A stretch of DNA of 64,000 bases from Schaalia odontolytica (GCF_031191545.1 NZ_CP133472.1:248001-312000); one strand, 5' to 3'. Shown: positions 16,799 through 27,600, numbered from the stretch's first letter. Notes: generated by a model from the letters alone, not told the origin. Made by a program: numbers and translations.

Positions 16799-19700
16799 CT
16801 AGGAGACCCAGCGGCCCGAAGCATCGAAGGTGTAGGCGGCGCCGCCGATAACGACGCGACCGGTCGCCATGACGCCCGACGGATGGCAGAAGTACCAGCT
16901 ATTACCGTCCTTCACCCATCCGATTGCCATCTGGCCGGATTCCGTCAGGTAATACCAAGAGCCGCCGACCGACGCCCAGCCAGTGACCATCGAGCCGTTG
17001 CCGTTGAGGTAGTACCAGCCGCCGCCGTGGTTCACCCAACCGCTGGCCATCGAGCCATTAGCGTTCAGGTAGTACCAGGTCGAACCATCCTGCAGCCAGC
17101 CGGTTGCCATGGCCCCGCTGTCGGGATCCAGGTAGTACCAGGTGCCGCCCACAGCGGTCCAGCCGGTTGCCATCGCGCCGGACGGCGCGTAGTAGCGCCA
17201 CGCGCCATCCTCGACCTGCCAGCCGGACTTCATCCAGCCGTTCGCGTCAAAGGAGTAGGTCACGCCGCCACGGACAACGCGCTCGTTGGAGGGATACGAA
17301 CCATCCGCGTAACGCAGCCACCAACGGCCATCACCCGAAGCGACCCACTGGGCGGTATCCGGATCCGGCGCGGCGTTGGGGTCGACGCGATCCCCCGCCG
17401 CCTGCGTGAAGACCGCAACCGTGCGAGCCGGAACCGTGACAGACCCCGTCTTCGCATCGAAAGAGGCACCCTTGACGACCGAGTCAGAGCCGTTGGCCTG
17501 GGCCCCGTGCAGCGTGAAGACCCGGCCCGCCAGCCCCTCGACCGCGGTCGTAACAGACTCCCCCGTCGCATTGAAGACCACGAGAGCACCGTCGAGCTTC
17601 GCGTCAACGTCGTGCCCCGCCCCGGCCTCGTCATTGATGAGCATGACGATCGTGCCATCCACGGCACCGGCACCCGAGTTCGGGAAGGAGACCTTCGACC
17701 GGATCAGGTCCGCGCTGCCCAGGGTGAACAGGCGCGAGGATGAGCGCACGCGCAGGAAGTCCATCGCGATCTCCGAGGAGGTATCAATCTGCGCCGGGCT
17801 CGGCTTCAGATCGGGGTTCTCCAGGAGCGGGCGCATGTGGTTCCAGGCGGAACCATTCTTCGACTTGACCGGCAGGCCACGGCCAAAGCCGTTGTCGCGC
17901 ATCGTCCAGTCGATCGCATTGAAATGATCACCGGAGTTGAAGGAATCGCGGTCCAGTGACTTCGAGCGCAGCATCTCCGTGCCCGAGGCCCAGAAGGACG
18001 GCGACTGCGACAGCGCCACGGATGCCTGGCTGATCAGCGACATACGCACGCGATTGTCCATGGGAGCATCCGCGGGCATCTTGTAGGTGATCAGGTCGAA
18101 GAGCGTCTCGTTGTCATGGGCGTCCACGTAGTTGACGTTCTCCGCGGGCGCGGAAGCAAATCCGGCACCCTGGCCGTTGTAGTCCAGCTTCGCACCCGTC
18201 ACGGTCTGACCGTCGTAGGTTGTCAACGTGTAGTCCTTGAGGTTGCCTGCCAGGCCAAGCTTCACGAGGTCAACTCGGTGCAGGTAGTCGGCGCGGCGAT
18301 CCGCCTCGGAGCGAGTATCCAGTCCGTTGAGGTCCGAGAACGCGCCCGAGCCGAAGCCCTGCAGCACGCGATGATCCTCATCGAAGGGGCCGCCGCCGTG
18401 CACGGCGTCGCGCAAGCGGTCATTGAACGCGCCGATACCGGTACCATCCAGCTGCCCCTGGGTGGCCTGGGTGAACAGGGCGTTGTTCGCGACCTCGCCG
18501 AAGTTCCAGCCCTCGCCATAGATGTACAGGCGCGAGCCGTCCACGCCATCCTTGTCCAGCGTCAGGGACGACAGGGCGGCCTTGGCGCGCTTCATCTGTT
18601 CAGCCGGGTGGTGGCCCATCAGGTCAAATCGGAAGCCGTCAACGTGGTAGTACTTCGCCCAGTGGATCATCGAGTCGATCATGAGGCGCTCGCTCATCAC
18701 GTTTTCGGTCGCGACATTCGAGCAGCAGGTCGAGGTCTCCACGCCGCCGGAGGCATTGAGGCGCTGGTAGTAGCCCGGGACGACACGGTCGAGCACGGAC
18801 TGTGCGGACTGGCCGGCCGCGGGCGTGTGGTTGTAGACCTGGTCGAGGACGACCTGCAGGCCGATCGCGTGCAGCCCGCCCACCATGGAGCGGAACTCAC
18901 GAACACGCGAACCGCCGTTCTGGTGGGACGAGGTCGCGTAGGACCCCTCGGGGGCCATCCAGTGCAGCGGGTCGTAGCCCCAGTTGTAGGCGTCCTGATC
19001 GGCCACTGCGGCCACGGCGGCCTGCTGCGCCTCGTCGGCGGGGCCGGCCTCCTCGGGGATCACCGGCTGCTTCTGGTTGGCTCGTTTCTCAGGAATGGTC
19101 GCAATGTCGAAGGTCGGCAACAGGTGAACCGTATTCATGCCGGAACGGGCCAGCTCGTCAAGGTGGCGCATGCCGTTGGACTCGAACTGCGTGAACGCCA
19201 TGTAGGTGCCGCGCATGTCTTCGGGCACCGAATTGTCCACTGCCGAGAAGTCACGCACGTGCAGCTCGTAAATCGCTCGTTGGGCATCATCCTCGATGAC
19301 GGGGGCCTTGGATTCCTTCCACACGGTGGGAGCGATCGACGGGTTATCCATGTTCACGGCCACGGAACGTGTCGAATCGGCTGTCAGGCCCACCGAGTAG
19401 GGGTCGGTCACAAGGTTCTTTTCCACGCGGCCCGTTTCAGGAACGTAGACGCTCACCTCCCACAGGTACTGGGCCCCCTCATGGATGTCTCCACCGGCGT
19501 TGTCCACGCTCCAGCGGCCATCCTCACCACGCTTGGCGTCTGTGCGCAGGGCCTCGCCGTTCACCTCCGCGTCGGAGCCTCGCGGAGTTGAGGTGTTCCA
19601 GGTCAGCAAGGTGACATTCTTTGCCGTGGGTGCCCACAGCGCGAAGGTCGGGTTGCCCGCCTCGTTCCAGTGAACGCCGTACGAGGCCTGGGCTGCCTTG

Positions 19701-20881
19701 GCCGCGTAGAGGGAGTCGAGGACGGGAGCGATCTGCACGCCGGTGAAGGCATTGACGGTGTCGCCCGACTTCTGTGCCACCGCGATCTGGCCGGTGAGGG
19801 CCTCGCGGGCACCGGCCTCGTCGAGGGGTGCCTTCAGGGCGATGTATCCGTTGAGGTTGGGGTGAGCCGTCGTCACCTCAGCGGGCAGGTCGCCCGCGAC
19901 GGTCAGGGCTTTCGTGGTCGCACCGGTGATGCCACCGTCCGACAGACCCGCGCCGCCCTCGGGGGAGGTCACCAGCTCGTAGGACAGCTGCGCGGATCCA
20001 TCGAGCACCTGCGAACGAGTGACGCCCTGCGGCAGCAGGGACGCCGGCCAGGCGAGGACGTTCGCACTCACCCAGTAGGCGCGCTGCTCGCTCGAACCCG
20101 CGACTGGAGCGTCGGAGGCCGCGATGTCGAGCTTGTGCGTCGCAGAATCGTAGGTGAAGGTCACGAGCTTGTTCGCTTTCGTTGCAAACTGGTAGTTGGC
20201 GCCACCTGCGGCACCATCTTGCCCGTAATTCTCGTTCCAGGATCCACCGATGGCAACCTTGACCTCGTAGGAGCCTTCCGGCAGGGCGCTCGTCGCATAG
20301 GTGTAGGTGCCGCCTCCCACGGGTTCCATGAGGGGTGCCAGGCATTCGGGCTTCCAGTTGTCCGCGCAGCCCAGTGCCTTCTGGAGGGAGCCGGGCAGCG
20401 TCACCATCTGGTCGGTGGCGGTGTTCCACACGCGGTGCGTCATCTGGTTGTAGTAGAAGGTCACCTGGGTCGTTTCCTTCAGGGTGTAGGCGATGTTGGC
20501 CCCACCGGCCGCTCCCCCGACGCCGAACGCGACGTCCCACGAGCCGCCTTCGGCGACCTTGTACTCGTAGTCACCTGCGGGCAGGGTAAACGTCGCTGAA
20601 TACACGCCCGTCGCGTCGCGCGTTAGCGCAGCCTTCTCGCAGCCGGGCGCCCAGTCAGCGTCGCACCCCATTGCCTTGTTGTGGTTACCGGGGATTGTCA
20701 CCAGCACGTCATCGCCAACTCCGGTGGTTCCTGCGTCAGCTACGTTCGCGTCGTTACCCTCGCGTAACGAGTGCGTCTCGGGCACGGCCCACGCAGCTGG
20801 GACAACACCCCCCATCAGCGCGATAGCAGCACCAACGCCCAGCGTTCGGCGCAGCGTTGTCCTATTGAGTCGGCATGTCAC
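16799..20881 (-). CDS. Secreted type I pullulanase with C-terminal wall-binding repeats
   Basis: A 1360-aa exported enzyme hydrolysing alpha-1,6 links in pullulan, starch or glycogen. GTG at 20881 (GAGGGAG upstream) gives a signal peptide cleaved after AWA near 34. Two similar modules follow (about 55-150 and 155-255, each with LPGS/IPGN, a conserved Cys pair and [12 protein letters not shown] ends), resembling X25 modules of pullulanases. A CBM48-like segment is near 380-470. GH13 motifs are YNWGYDP (~630), [10 protein letters not shown] (~675), GFRFDLMG (~745), GEGWNFGE (~787) and VDAHDNET (~918). The last ~175 residues hold seven ~20-residue GW...WYYL repeats of the choline/cell-wall-binding type, probably anchoring it to the surface. 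It is monocistronic. Confidence 0.92.
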   Translation of the reverse strand: MTCRLNRTTLRRTLGVGAAIALMGGVVPAAWAVPETHSLREGNDANVADAGTTGVGDDVLVTIPGNHNKAMGCDADWAPGCEKAALTRDATGVYSATFTLPAGDYEYKVAEGGSWDVAFGVGGAAGGANIAYTLKETTQVTFYYNQMTHRVWNTATDQMVTLPGSLQKALGCADNWKPECLAPLMEPVGGGTYTYATSALPEGSYEVKVAIGGSWNENYGQDGAAGGANYQFATKANKLVTFTYDSATHKLDIAASDAPVAGSSEQRAYWVSANVLAWPASLLPQGVTRSQVLDGSAQLSYELVTSPEGGAGLSDGGITGATTKALTVAGDLPAEVTTAHPNLNGYIALKAPLDEAGAREALTGQIAVAQKSGDTVNAFTGVQIAPVLDSLYAAKAAQASYGVHWNEAGNPTFALWAPTAKNVTLLTWNTSTPRGSDAEVNGEALRTDAKRGEDGRWSVDNAGGDIHEGAQYLWEVSVYVPETGRVEKNLVTDPYSVGLTADSTRSVAVNMDNPSIAPTVWKESKAPVIEDDAQRAIYELHVRDFSAVDNSVPEDMRGTYMAFTQFESNGMRHLDELARSGMNTVHLLPTFDIATIPEKRANQKQPVIPEEAGPADEAQQAAVAAVADQDAYNWGYDPLHWMAPEGSYATSSHQNGGSRVREFRSMVGGLHAIGLQVVLDQVYNHTPAAGQSAQSVLDRVVPGYYQRLNASGGVETSTCCSNVATENVMSERLMIDSMIHWAKYYHVDGFRFDLMGHHPAEQMKRAKAALSSLTLDKDGVDGSRLYIYGEGWNFGEVANNALFTQATQGQLDGTGIGAFNDRLRDAVHGGGPFDEDHRVLQGFGSGAFSDLNGLDTRSEADRRADYLHRVDLVKLGLAGNLKDYTLTTYDGQTVTGAKLDYNGQGAGFASAPAENVNYVDAHDNETLFDLITYKMPADAPMDNRVRMSLISQASVALSQSPSFWASGTEMLRSKSLDRDSFNSGDHFNAIDWTMRDNGFGRGLPVKSKNGSAWNHMRPLLENPDLKPSPAQIDTSSEIAMDFLRVRSSSRLFTLGSADLIRSKVSFPNSGAGAVDGTIVMLINDEAGAGHDVDAKLDGALVVFNATGESVTTAVEGLAGRVFTLHGAQANGSDSVVKGASFDAKTGSVTVPARTVAVFTQAAGDRVDPNAAPDPDTAQWVASGDGRWWLRYADGSYPSNERVVRGGVTYSFDANGWMKSGWQVEDGAWRYYAPSGAMATGWTAVGGTWYYLDPDSGAMATGWLQDGSTWYYLNANGSMASGWVNHGGGWYYLNGNGSMVTGWASVGGSWYYLTESGQMAIGWVKDGNSWYFCHPSGVMATGRVVIGGAAYTFDASGRWVS

Positions 20882-21003
20882 GACTGACTCCCTCGTCCAT
20901 AATCGGTCCCCTCCGATGGGGGCTGCCTCTAGGTTAGACACACTGCAACGGTTCCGAAACTTTTCTGCAAAGCACAAGAGAAAATGCGGACCGTCCGATC
21001 AAT

Positions 21004-21036
21004 AAAAAACCTCGTCACCGCGAAGGCAACGAGGTT
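21004..21036 (-). terminator. Terminator of the tRNA-Gln/Glu/Glu cluster
   Basis: On the minus strand AACCTCGT and ACGAGGTT pair around a 13-nt loop and are followed by TTTT. It begins three bases past the CCA of the last tRNA-Glu. Confidence 0.88.
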
Positions 21037-21038
21037 AT

Positions 21039-21114
21039 TGGTACCCCCAACCGGATTTGAACCGGTGTTAACGCCGTGAGAGGGCGTCGTCCTAGGCCGC
21101 TAGACGATGGGGGC
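21039..21114 (-). tRNA. tRNA-Glu (CUC), CCA-encoding copy
   Basis: The acceptor stem is GCCCCCA/TGGGGGT, and the anticodon loop CTCTCAC gives CUC. It ends ACCA, so CCA is encoded. Its body is identical to the next copy upstream. Confidence 0.94.
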
Positions 21115-21135
21115 CTTGATTCAATGATGAATCCG

Positions 21136-21208
21136 TACCCCCAACCGGATTTGAACCGGTGTTAACGCCGTGAGAGGGCGTCGTCCTAGGCCGCTAGACG
21201 ATGGGGGC
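21136..21208 (-). tRNA. tRNA-Glu (CUC), second copy without CCA
   Basis: The same 73-nt body as the downstream copy, but followed by CGG rather than CCA, so CCA must be added enzymatically. The copies are 21 bp apart. Confidence 0.94.
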
Positions 21209-21235
21209 CTTGACTGAAACTTACGCTTCAGACCG

Positions 21236-21307
21236 CTGGGGTACCAGGACTCGAACCTAGAATGGCTGAACCAGAATCAGCTGTGTTGCCAATTACACCA
21301 TACCCCA
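21236..21307 (-). tRNA. tRNA-Gln (CUG)
   Basis: The acceptor stem is TGGGGTA/TACCCCA with discriminator G and no encoded CCA. The anticodon loop TTCTGGT gives CUG. It is the first gene of a three-tRNA run on the minus strand, downstream of gltX. Confidence 0.94.
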
Positions 21308-21455
21308 ATGGGTATCACCGGCTTCGCTTTCGCGTCGCTGGCGACAGGAGATAACTGTAGCGGACCAAAACACTCATGCCAAATCGAAGGCCAGTGGTCC
21401 CGATCACCCACCGCCCCTCCCCGCGATTGGGAGGCCTTCGAGCGTAACGAAACCC

Positions 21456-21487
21456 CGGCCTCGTCCCACACGAGCAAGACGAGGCCG
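21456..21487 (-). terminator. Terminator of gltX
   Basis: CGGCCTCGTC (21456-21465) and GACGAGGCCG (21478-21487) form a 10-bp stem 17 bp past the gltX stop codon. On the minus strand it is followed by GGGTTTCGTT. It is a member of the recurring GGCCTCGTC hairpins. Confidence 0.75.
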
Positions 21488-21503
21488 AGGCTCGTTCAGG
21501 CGA

Positions 21504-23009
21504 TCAGGCCAGGGAGGCGCGCAGGGCGCGCAGGCGGGTCAGCGAGGAATCACGACCCAGGATCTCCATCGACTCGAACAGCGGCGGGGAGACCTGGCGT
21601 CCGGTCACGGCCACGCGCAGCGGGCCGAAGGCCAAGCGGGGCTTGACCCCCATCTCATCGACGATGCGGGCGCGCAGAGATTCTTCGAGGGCCGCGGTCG
21701 TAAACTCGCCGAGGCCCTCAACGGTCTCGATGGCGGCATCCAGGACTTCAACGGCGTTGTCCTTGAGCTTGGAGACGGCCTTCTCATCCATCTCCAGGGC
21801 GTCGTCGGAGACGAAGAGGAAGCCAAGCATGCCCGTGGCTTCGCCGAGCAGCTGGATGCGGGTCTGGATAAGCGGGGCGGCCTCGGTGAGGATCTCGCGC
21901 TCGCGATCAGTCAGCGCCTCGAAGGAGCCGGCCGACACCACCTCGTCGCGATGCAGGAAAGGCACCAGACGATCCCGGAAGTCCTCGCCGTCCAGAAGAC
22001 GAATCTGCTCGGCATTAATCGCGACGGCCTTCTTCTGGTCGAAGCGCGCCGGGTTCGGGTTCACGTCCGAGATGTCGAAGGCCTGGGCCATTTCCTCCAT
22101 GGAGAAGATGTCGCGGTCCGCGGCGATCGACCAGCCCAGGAGGGCCAGGTAGTTGTTGAGGCCCTCGGGGATCATACCTGCGGCCTTGTGCAGCAGCAGG
22201 TTCGACTCCGGGTCGCGCTTGGACAGCTTCTTGTTGCCCTCGCCCATGACGTAGGGCAGGTGACCGAAGCGCGGCATGAACTTGGCGACGCCGATGACCT
22301 CGAGCGCGCGGTACAGGACGATCTGGCGGGGCGTCGAGGAGAGCAGATCCTCGCCGCGCAACACGTGAGTGATCTCCATGAGCGCGTCGTCGATCGGGTT
22401 GACCAGCGTGTAGAGAGGGTGACCGTTGGCGCGCACGATGACGTAGTCCGGAACCGATCCGGCCTTGAAGGTAATCTCGCCGCGGATCAGGTCCGTGAAC
22501 GTGATGTCCTCGTCGGGCATGCGCAGGCGCAGGACAGGCTGGCGTCCCTCGGCGCGGAAGGCTGCAACCTGCTCCTGCGTCAGGTCGCGGTCGAAGCCGT
22601 CGTAACCAAGCTTGGGGTCCTCACCCCTGGCGCGGTGACGCTCCTCGATCTCCTCCGGGGTCGAGTAGGACTCGTAGGCGTAGCCGGCCTCGAGCAGGCG
22701 TGCGGCCACGTCACGGTAGATGTCCATGCGCTCGCTCTGCCGGTAGGGGCCATGCGGTCCGCCCTTGCCGACGCCCTCGTCCCAGTCGAGGCCCAGCCAC
22801 TGCAGGGACTCGATGATCTGATCGAAGGACTCCTGGGAGTCGCGGGCAGCATCCGTGTCTTCGATGCGGAAGACAAAGGTTCCTCCCGTGTGGCGGGCGT
22901 AGGCCCAGTTGAACAGGCACGTGCGGACCATGCCGACGTGAGGGGTTCCTGTGGGCGAGGGACAGAAGCGGACGCGAACGTCGGCACCGGTGGCAGTTGT
23001 TTCACTCAT
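21504..23009 (-). CDS. gltX: Glutamyl-tRNA synthetase
   Basis: Class I aminoacyl-tRNA synthetase (501 aa) charging tRNA-Glu. The HIGH-type signature is [14 protein letters not shown] near residues 12-25, and the KMSKS-type loop is KLSKRDPES. The C-terminal helical anticodon-binding region completes the usual length. ATG at 23009 is preceded by GGGGGAATC. Many actinobacterial GluRS enzymes are non-discriminating and also charge tRNA-Gln, with GatCAB then amidating it. Its position next to two tRNA-Glu genes and a tRNA-Gln gene is notable in that light, but discrimination cannot be read from sequence here. Confidence 0.95.
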   Translation of the reverse strand: MSETTATGADVRVRFCPSPTGTPHVGMVRTCLFNWAYARHTGGTFVFRIEDTDAARDSQESFDQIIESLQWLGLDWDEGVGKGGPHGPYRQSERMDIYRDVAARLLEAGYAYESYSTPEEIEERHRARGEDPKLGYDGFDRDLTQEQVAAFRAEGRQPVLRLRMPDEDITFTDLIRGEITFKAGSVPDYVIVRANGHPLYTLVNPIDDALMEITHVLRGEDLLSSTPRQIVLYRALEVIGVAKFMPRFGHLPYVMGEGNKKLSKRDPESNLLLHKAAGMIPEGLNNYLALLGWSIAADRDIFSMEEMAQAFDISDVNPNPARFDQKKAVAINAEQIRLLDGEDFRDRLVPFLHRDEVVSAGSFEALTDREREILTEAAPLIQTRIQLLGEATGMLGFLFVSDDALEMDEKAVSKLKDNAVEVLDAAIETVEGLGEFTTAALEESLRARIVDEMGVKPRLAFGPLRVAVTGRQVSPPLFESMEILGRDSSLTRLRALRASLA

Positions 23010-23153
23010 GATTCCCCCATCCTACTCCAGCGGTGGCTGTTGCATTCGCTTGATGGGTGGGCGCGCTGCGACGCGGGCGAGGCACGGGGATAGGCTGTTT
23101 CACGTGACCGGGATCGACCCGGACCGCATCCACGACCCATCCAGGAGGACGCC

Positions 23154-24326
23154 GTGTCCGTTCGTCTCTTTTCCGATTCTCATCTCTACCGCACCGGCTC
23201 CCTGAAGTGGACCGGCATCACGACCGCAAGCGGCGAGCCGACGATCGGCGCGTGGGTCGCCGAGATGGACTTCGGCACCGCCCCGGAGGTTGCCGACGCG
23301 ATGAAGGGAGCAATCGACGACGGCCTACTCGGATACCAGCCGACATGGCTGGAGCCGCGCATCGCGGGTGCGACCGCCGAGTTCCAGAAGCGTCGCTTCG
23401 GCTGGGAGGTGGACGCCTCCCAGGTGCGCCTCGTGGCCGCGGTACTTCCAGCTCTCGAGGCGACCATCCGCCACCTGGTGCGCCCGGGCGCCCCGATTGT
23501 CGTCCCCACCCCCGCCTACATGCCCTTCCTGACCATCCCGGGGAAGTTCGATCATCCCGTCATAGAGGTGCCCTCACTGCGCGGCACGCGCGCCGGCGGG
23601 CACGGCTGGGCTCTCGACCTGGAGGGCATCCGCGCCGGGCTCGAGGCCGGGGCCGGCCTCGTCATCCTGTGCAACCCGTGGAACCCCCTCGGCCGAGTCC
23701 TACGCGAGGACGAGCTGCGCGCCCTGCACGACGTGGTCTGCGGCTACGACGCCCTCGTATTCTCCGACGAAATCCACTCCTCCCTGGTGCTTGACGAGCA
23801 GGTGCCTTTCATCTCCTACGCTGCCCTGGGACCTTCCTTTGCCGCGCACACCGTCACAGCGACCGCCGCGTCGAAGGGTTGGAACATCGCCGGTCTGCCC
23901 TCCGCGCAGGTGATCCTGCCCGACGAGGCACTGCGCGAACGCTGGGACGTGTTTGCTGCGGACGTTCGCCACGACGCCAACGTGATCGGAACGGTGGGCG
24001 CGATCGCCGCCTACGAGCGCGGCGACGCGTGGCAGCGCGAGGTGAAGGAGCTGATTCGTGCGAACGTCGACCTCGTCGAGCGCGCTCTCGCGCCCACTCC
24101 GATCGACTTCGCGCGTCCCGAAGGTACGTACCTCACCTGGTGGGGTTTCGAGGGCGTCGACCTGGGGCCTCTCTCCCCCGCCGCGACGCTGCGTGAACGC
24201 GCGCACATTGCCGCCAACGAGGGCATCACCCTGGGCGCACACTACGCGTCGTGGGCGCGCATCAACCTGGCGTGCGCCCCGGACGTGGCCTCGCGGATCG
24301 TGGAGCGGGTGCTCGGCCTGCTCTGA
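23154..24326 (+). CDS. PLP-dependent C-S lyase / aminotransferase, MalY-PatB type
   Basis: Fold-type I PLP enzyme (390 aa), most like cystathionine beta-lyases of the MalY/PatB group. WVAEMDFGTAPEV is the conserved opening. CNPWNPLGRV resembles the NPHNPxGRV block, VFSDEIHS carries the cofactor-contacting Asp, and TATAASKGWNIAGL holds the PLP-binding Lys. GTG at 23154 has AGGAGG five bases upstream. It could cleave cystathionine or cysteine (releasing homocysteine or H2S) or act as an aminotransferase. It is transcribed alone, diverging from gltX. Confidence 0.85.
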   Translation: MSVRLFSDSHLYRTGSLKWTGITTASGEPTIGAWVAEMDFGTAPEVADAMKGAIDDGLLGYQPTWLEPRIAGATAEFQKRRFGWEVDASQVRLVAAVLPALEATIRHLVRPGAPIVVPTPAYMPFLTIPGKFDHPVIEVPSLRGTRAGGHGWALDLEGIRAGLEAGAGLVILCNPWNPLGRVLREDELRALHDVVCGYDALVFSDEIHSSLVLDEQVPFISYAALGPSFAAHTVTATAASKGWNIAGLPSAQVILPDEALRERWDVFAADVRHDANVIGTVGAIAAYERGDAWQREVKELIRANVDLVERALAPTPIDFARPEGTYLTWWGFEGVDLGPLSPAATLRERAHIAANEGITLGAHYASWARINLACAPDVASRIVERVLGLL

Positions 24327-24344
24327 TCGCTCCTGTCAGAGGGC

Positions 24345-24388
24345 ACGAGGCCGATGGGCGGGTACCCATCTCTCGGCCACGGCCTCGT
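24345..24388. terminator. Hairpin between convergent genes
   Basis: ACGAGGCCG (24345-24353) and CGGCCTCGT (24380-24388) form a stem between the C-S lyase (+) and purine phosphorylase (-) genes. The central GGGCGGGTACCCATC adds a second small stem. Confidence 0.6.
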
Positions 24389-24408
24389 CGATCCTCGTGA
24401 TGATGCGC

Positions 24409-25206
24409 TCAGGCGCCCAGGGCCGCCTCGATGCCCGCGACGACGGTTGTACGGGCTGCGGACGCCGCCTCGACGACGGCGGTCGGGTCCGTCGGGGCGT
24501 CGGCGAAGGATAGGTCGGAGACGACCGACATTCCAGCGACGCGCACGCCCAGCGCGTGCAGGCAGATGGCCTCCATGACGGTCGACATGCCCACGCAGTC
24601 CACCCCCAGGCCGGCCAGTATCCGGGTCTCGGCCCTCGTCTGATACTCGGGGCCGCGCACCATCGCGTAGACGCCTTCGCGCTGGCAGACTCCGCGCAGA
24701 GCCTCCGTCATCTCAGGATCCCAGAGAGCCGACACGTCCAGGAACAGCGGACCGTCGAAGGGCGAAGCGCCGCTGAGGTTCACATGGTCGGTGATCGCCA
24801 TGACATCACCCAGGTTCCAGGGCTTTAGACAGCCGTTCGCGTTCGTAAGAACCGCACGACTAATCCCCGCGGCCACGGCGGCGCGGGCCACGGCGGTGAC
24901 CGGACGAGGGCCCAACCCCTCATACAGGTGGGTGCGGCCCGTGGCCACGAGGACCGCTCCCCCATCTCGCTCGTAGGAACGCAACTCGCCTCCGTGCCCA
25001 TCCGCCACCGGAGCAAGGACGCCGGGGATAGCTCCCAGGGGCACGGTGGCCGCGGGCGCGCCCCAGGCCTCGTCGAGGGCGTCGGCCAGGCCCGAGCCGA
25101 GCACGACGAGCGCGTCCGGGCGCCCCACAAGCTCGGTGAGGACCCTGGCGCCCGCCACGGCCTCGTCGTCTAAGAGAGCGCCCGTAAAACGCGGATCGAC
25201 ACTCAC
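24409..25206 (-). CDS. Purine nucleoside phosphorylase
   Basis: A 265-aa trimeric-type PNP/MTAP-family enzyme that splits purine nucleosides with phosphate into base and ribose 1-phosphate. VVLGSGLADAL near the N-terminus is the phosphate-binding loop. TGRTHLYEG holds the conserved HxYEG, and MVRGPEYQTRAE and VGMSTVMEA are the nucleoside-binding signatures. Its GTG overlaps the stop of the NCS1 permease gene (GTGA), giving coupled translation. Transport of a base or nucleoside followed by phosphorolysis is the natural reading of this pair. Confidence 0.92.
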   Translation of the reverse strand: MSVDPRFTGALLDDEAVAGARVLTELVGRPDALVVLGSGLADALDEAWGAPAATVPLGAIPGVLAPVADGHGGELRSYERDGGAVLVATGRTHLYEGLGPRPVTAVARAAVAAGISRAVLTNANGCLKPWNLGDVMAITDHVNLSGASPFDGPLFLDVSALWDPEMTEALRGVCQREGVYAMVRGPEYQTRAETRILAGLGVDCVGMSTVMEAICLHALGVRVAGMSVVSDLSFADAPTDPTAVVEAASAARTTVVAGIEAALGA

Positions 25207-26687
25207 TGCAGGCCGCCTTCCACGCCCTCGGCGTAGGTGCGCGAAGGCAGCTTCTCCTGCGCACGCACGCGGCCCGCGCTAGTTGCCCAGTAGCCGATGA
25301 AACCGACCACCATCGCCAGGAGGATGCCGATGTTTGCACCCGCCCAGTCGCCCTCGCGACCACCCAGGGGTCCGAGGAGGTAGCCCTGCCAGGACAGCCA
25401 GGAGGCACTGGCGTTAACGACGAGGCCCCAGCCCACCAGTGAGCCGACGATCAGGGAGGCGACGGCGCCCCAGTTGACCGAGCCGTAGCGACCAGAGGGG
25501 GTGAAGAGCGAGGGTTCGTCGTAGTCCTTTCGGCGCAGCGCGATGTCCGCCAGCATGACGCCGCCCCACGCTGCAATGACGACCCCCAGGGTCGTCAGGA
25601 ACGCGGTGAATGGGGTGAGGAAGGAATCCGCGAAGAACACGACGACGATCGTTCCGACCGTCATGATCGTGCCATCAATGGCGGTGGCGACCGGGCGCGA
25701 GACTGGCACGCCGGTGGCCAGCAGCGACAGGCCCGAGGAATAGATGTCCATGACGATGCCACCGATGAGCCCCAGAATCGCGACGACGGCGAAGGGCACG
25801 AGGAACCAGGTGGGCAGCAGCGTGGTGAGCGCGCCGATTGGGTCGGCCCCGATCGCCTCGGAGAGGGACTCGTCGGCCGACCCGACCAGGAGGATGCCGA
25901 AGAAGACGAGGATAACCGTGGGCAGCGCCGCACCCACTGTCGTCCACCCGACCACGCCCCGCGTCGAAGCGGCGCGCGGCAGGTATCGCGAGTAGTCGGC
26001 GGCCGCGTTAATCCAACCGAAGCCGAAGCCCACGAGGAGCATGCAGCCCGCGCCGAGGACAGCGGTCAGGGGGGCCGAGGGACGCGAGGAGAGGACCGCG
26101 AAGTCGATCGTAGGAGCGACGAGCACCAGGTAAACAATTGTCAGAGCTGCGGTGGCCCACGTGATCCACGTCTGGACCTTCATGATCGCCTCGAAACCGA
26201 GGATGCCCGATCCCGCCGCCAGGACGACGACGAGGATCAGCGCAATGACCTGCGCGACGACGTGGTTCGTGAAGCCGAGCGCACCCATGACGGTGGCCGT
26301 GGCCTGGACGGCGATGATCGCCAGGAAGGTCTCCCAGCCCACCGTGAGGATCCACGAGATCGCCGCCGAGATACGGTTGCCGTTGAAGCCGAAGGCCGCG
26401 CGAGACAGGACCAGCGTCGGGGCGGAGCCGCGCTTACCGGCGAGCGCGATGAGGCCGCAGACCAGGAAGGACAGGGCCACGCCGACGACGGACACGACGA
26501 CCGCCTGCGCGAGGGAGAGGCCGAATCCAAGGACCCACGAACCCCAGGAGATACCCAGAACCGAGATGTTCGCCGCGAACCACGGCATGAACAAGTCAGA
26601 GGGTTTTCCCTTGCGATCGGATTCGGGAATGACGTCCAGACCGGCCATTTCGACGGCCAGCGCGCCCGATGACTGGGGTTCGCTCAC
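25203..26687 (-). CDS. NCS1-family purine/cytosine permease
   Basis: A 494-aa polytopic membrane protein with about 12 hydrophobic segments. The N-terminal hydrophilic part is followed by LFMPWFAANISVLGISWGSWVLG-like sequence, and FGFNGNRISA and AADYSRYLPR are blocks of the CodB/PurP (NCS1) group. The start is GTG at 26687 with AGGAG six bases upstream. It is coupled to the phosphorylase gene downstream. The substrate is most likely a nucleobase or nucleoside, taken up with H+ or Na+; the exact one is not determined. Confidence 0.88.
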   Translation of the reverse strand: MSEPQSSGALAVEMAGLDVIPESDRKGKPSDLFMPWFAANISVLGISWGSWVLGFGLSLAQAVVVSVVGVALSFLVCGLIALAGKRGSAPTLVLSRAAFGFNGNRISAAISWILTVGWETFLAIIAVQATATVMGALGFTNHVVAQVIALILVVVLAAGSGILGFEAIMKVQTWITWATAALTIVYLVLVAPTIDFAVLSSRPSAPLTAVLGAGCMLLVGFGFGWINAAADYSRYLPRAASTRGVVGWTTVGAALPTVILVFFGILLVGSADESLSEAIGADPIGALTTLLPTWFLVPFAVVAILGLIGGIVMDIYSSGLSLLATGVPVSRPVATAIDGTIMTVGTIVVVFFADSFLTPFTAFLTTLGVVIAAWGGVMLADIALRRKDYDEPSLFTPSGRYGSVNWGAVASLIVGSLVGWGLVVNASASWLSWQGYLLGPLGGREGDWAGANIGILLAMVVGFIGYWATSAGRVRAQEKLPSRTYAEGVEGGLQ

Positions 26688-26751
26688 GGTGTGCTCCTAT
26701 GCGACGGAGATATTGTCAGAACGACGTAATCTTATCACACAGGTCACATAA

Positions 26752-27519
26752 TTAGGCTCGCACGACAGGATTCGTTAGGCGTCCGATCCCCTCGATCTCG
26801 ATCTCCACGCGATCACCAGCGTGAACGATCTGCGCACCAGCGGGCGCACCCGTGGCAATCACGTCGCCGGGCAGCAGCGTCATCTGCTGAGACACGTAGG
26901 AAACCAGCTCGAAGGGATTCCAGATCATGTGCGCGGTCGAGCTATCCTGAGCGATCTCGCCGTTCAGGTAGGAGCGGATCGCCAGGTTGGTGACGTCAAG
27001 AGAAGGATCGACCGTAATCCACGGGCCCAGCGGGCACGCCGAGTCAAAGGACTTGCCGCGCGACCAGGGGCCGCCCGTCATCGCATCGCGGGCGGTCGCA
27101 TCGTTGGCGATCGTGTAGCCAAGAATCATCTGCGGCGCATCTTCGACGCTCACGTCCTTGGCCAGGGACTTGATGACGATCGCTAGCTCTCCCTCGAAGG
27201 CCACCTTGTTCGACCACGCGGGGATCGCGATCGGGTCATCGGGCCCCACGACTGAGGTGTTGGCTTTGATGAAGATCGGCGGCTCCAGGCGCTCGTCCGC
27301 AGGAATCGGGGCGTCCGAGTAGTTATCGCCGATGCCCACGACCTTCGAGCGCGGAATCACCGGGGAGAGCAGGCGCACCTCGTCCAGCTCGTAGATCTGG
27401 CCGGAGGGCTCCACGGGCGAAAACAGCGGGTCACCCTTGAGCCCCACGATCCTCGTCGACCCCTCCTCAAGGGCACCGTACACCGGATTCGTTCCATCGG
27501 AAAAGCGTGCGATTCTCAT
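26752..27519 (-). CDS. Fumarylacetoacetate hydrolase-family protein
   Basis: A 255-aa FAH-fold enzyme. The short N-terminal domain (MRIARFSDGTNPVYGAL) precedes the catalytic domain with VGIGDNY near 85-91, IFIKANTSVVGPDDPI, and VAFEGELAIVI carrying the metal-binding E-x-E. Family members hydrolyse or decarboxylate 2-oxo acids such as acylpyruvates or 2-hydroxyhepta-dienedioates. The TAGGCT box six bases before ATG at 27519, with no Shine-Dalgarno, suggests a leaderless start. It lies 64 bp upstream of the permease gene on the same strand, though that gene has its own ribosome binding site. Confidence 0.85.
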   Translation of the reverse strand: MRIARFSDGTNPVYGALEEGSTRIVGLKGDPLFSPVEPSGQIYELDEVRLLSPVIPRSKVVGIGDNYSDAPIPADERLEPPIFIKANTSVVGPDDPIAIPAWSNKVAFEGELAIVIKSLAKDVSVEDAPQMILGYTIANDATARDAMTGGPWSRGKSFDSACPLGPWITVDPSLDVTNLAIRSYLNGEIAQDSSTAHMIWNPFELVSYVSQQMTLLPGDVIATGAPAGAQIVHAGDRVEIEIEGIGRLTNPVVRA

Positions 27520-27525
27520 GGCATT

Positions 27526-27531
27526 AGCCTA
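27526..27531 (-). promoter_or_regulatory. -10 box of the leaderless FAH gene
   Basis: TAGGCT on the minus strand, six bases before the ATG. Confidence 0.5.
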
Positions 27532-27600
27532 ACCCGCCAGCGCGGACAGGGCGGGAGCAGCGCCGGAAGCAACGAGGCCGGGGCGAGCGGGAGGAAGGGA

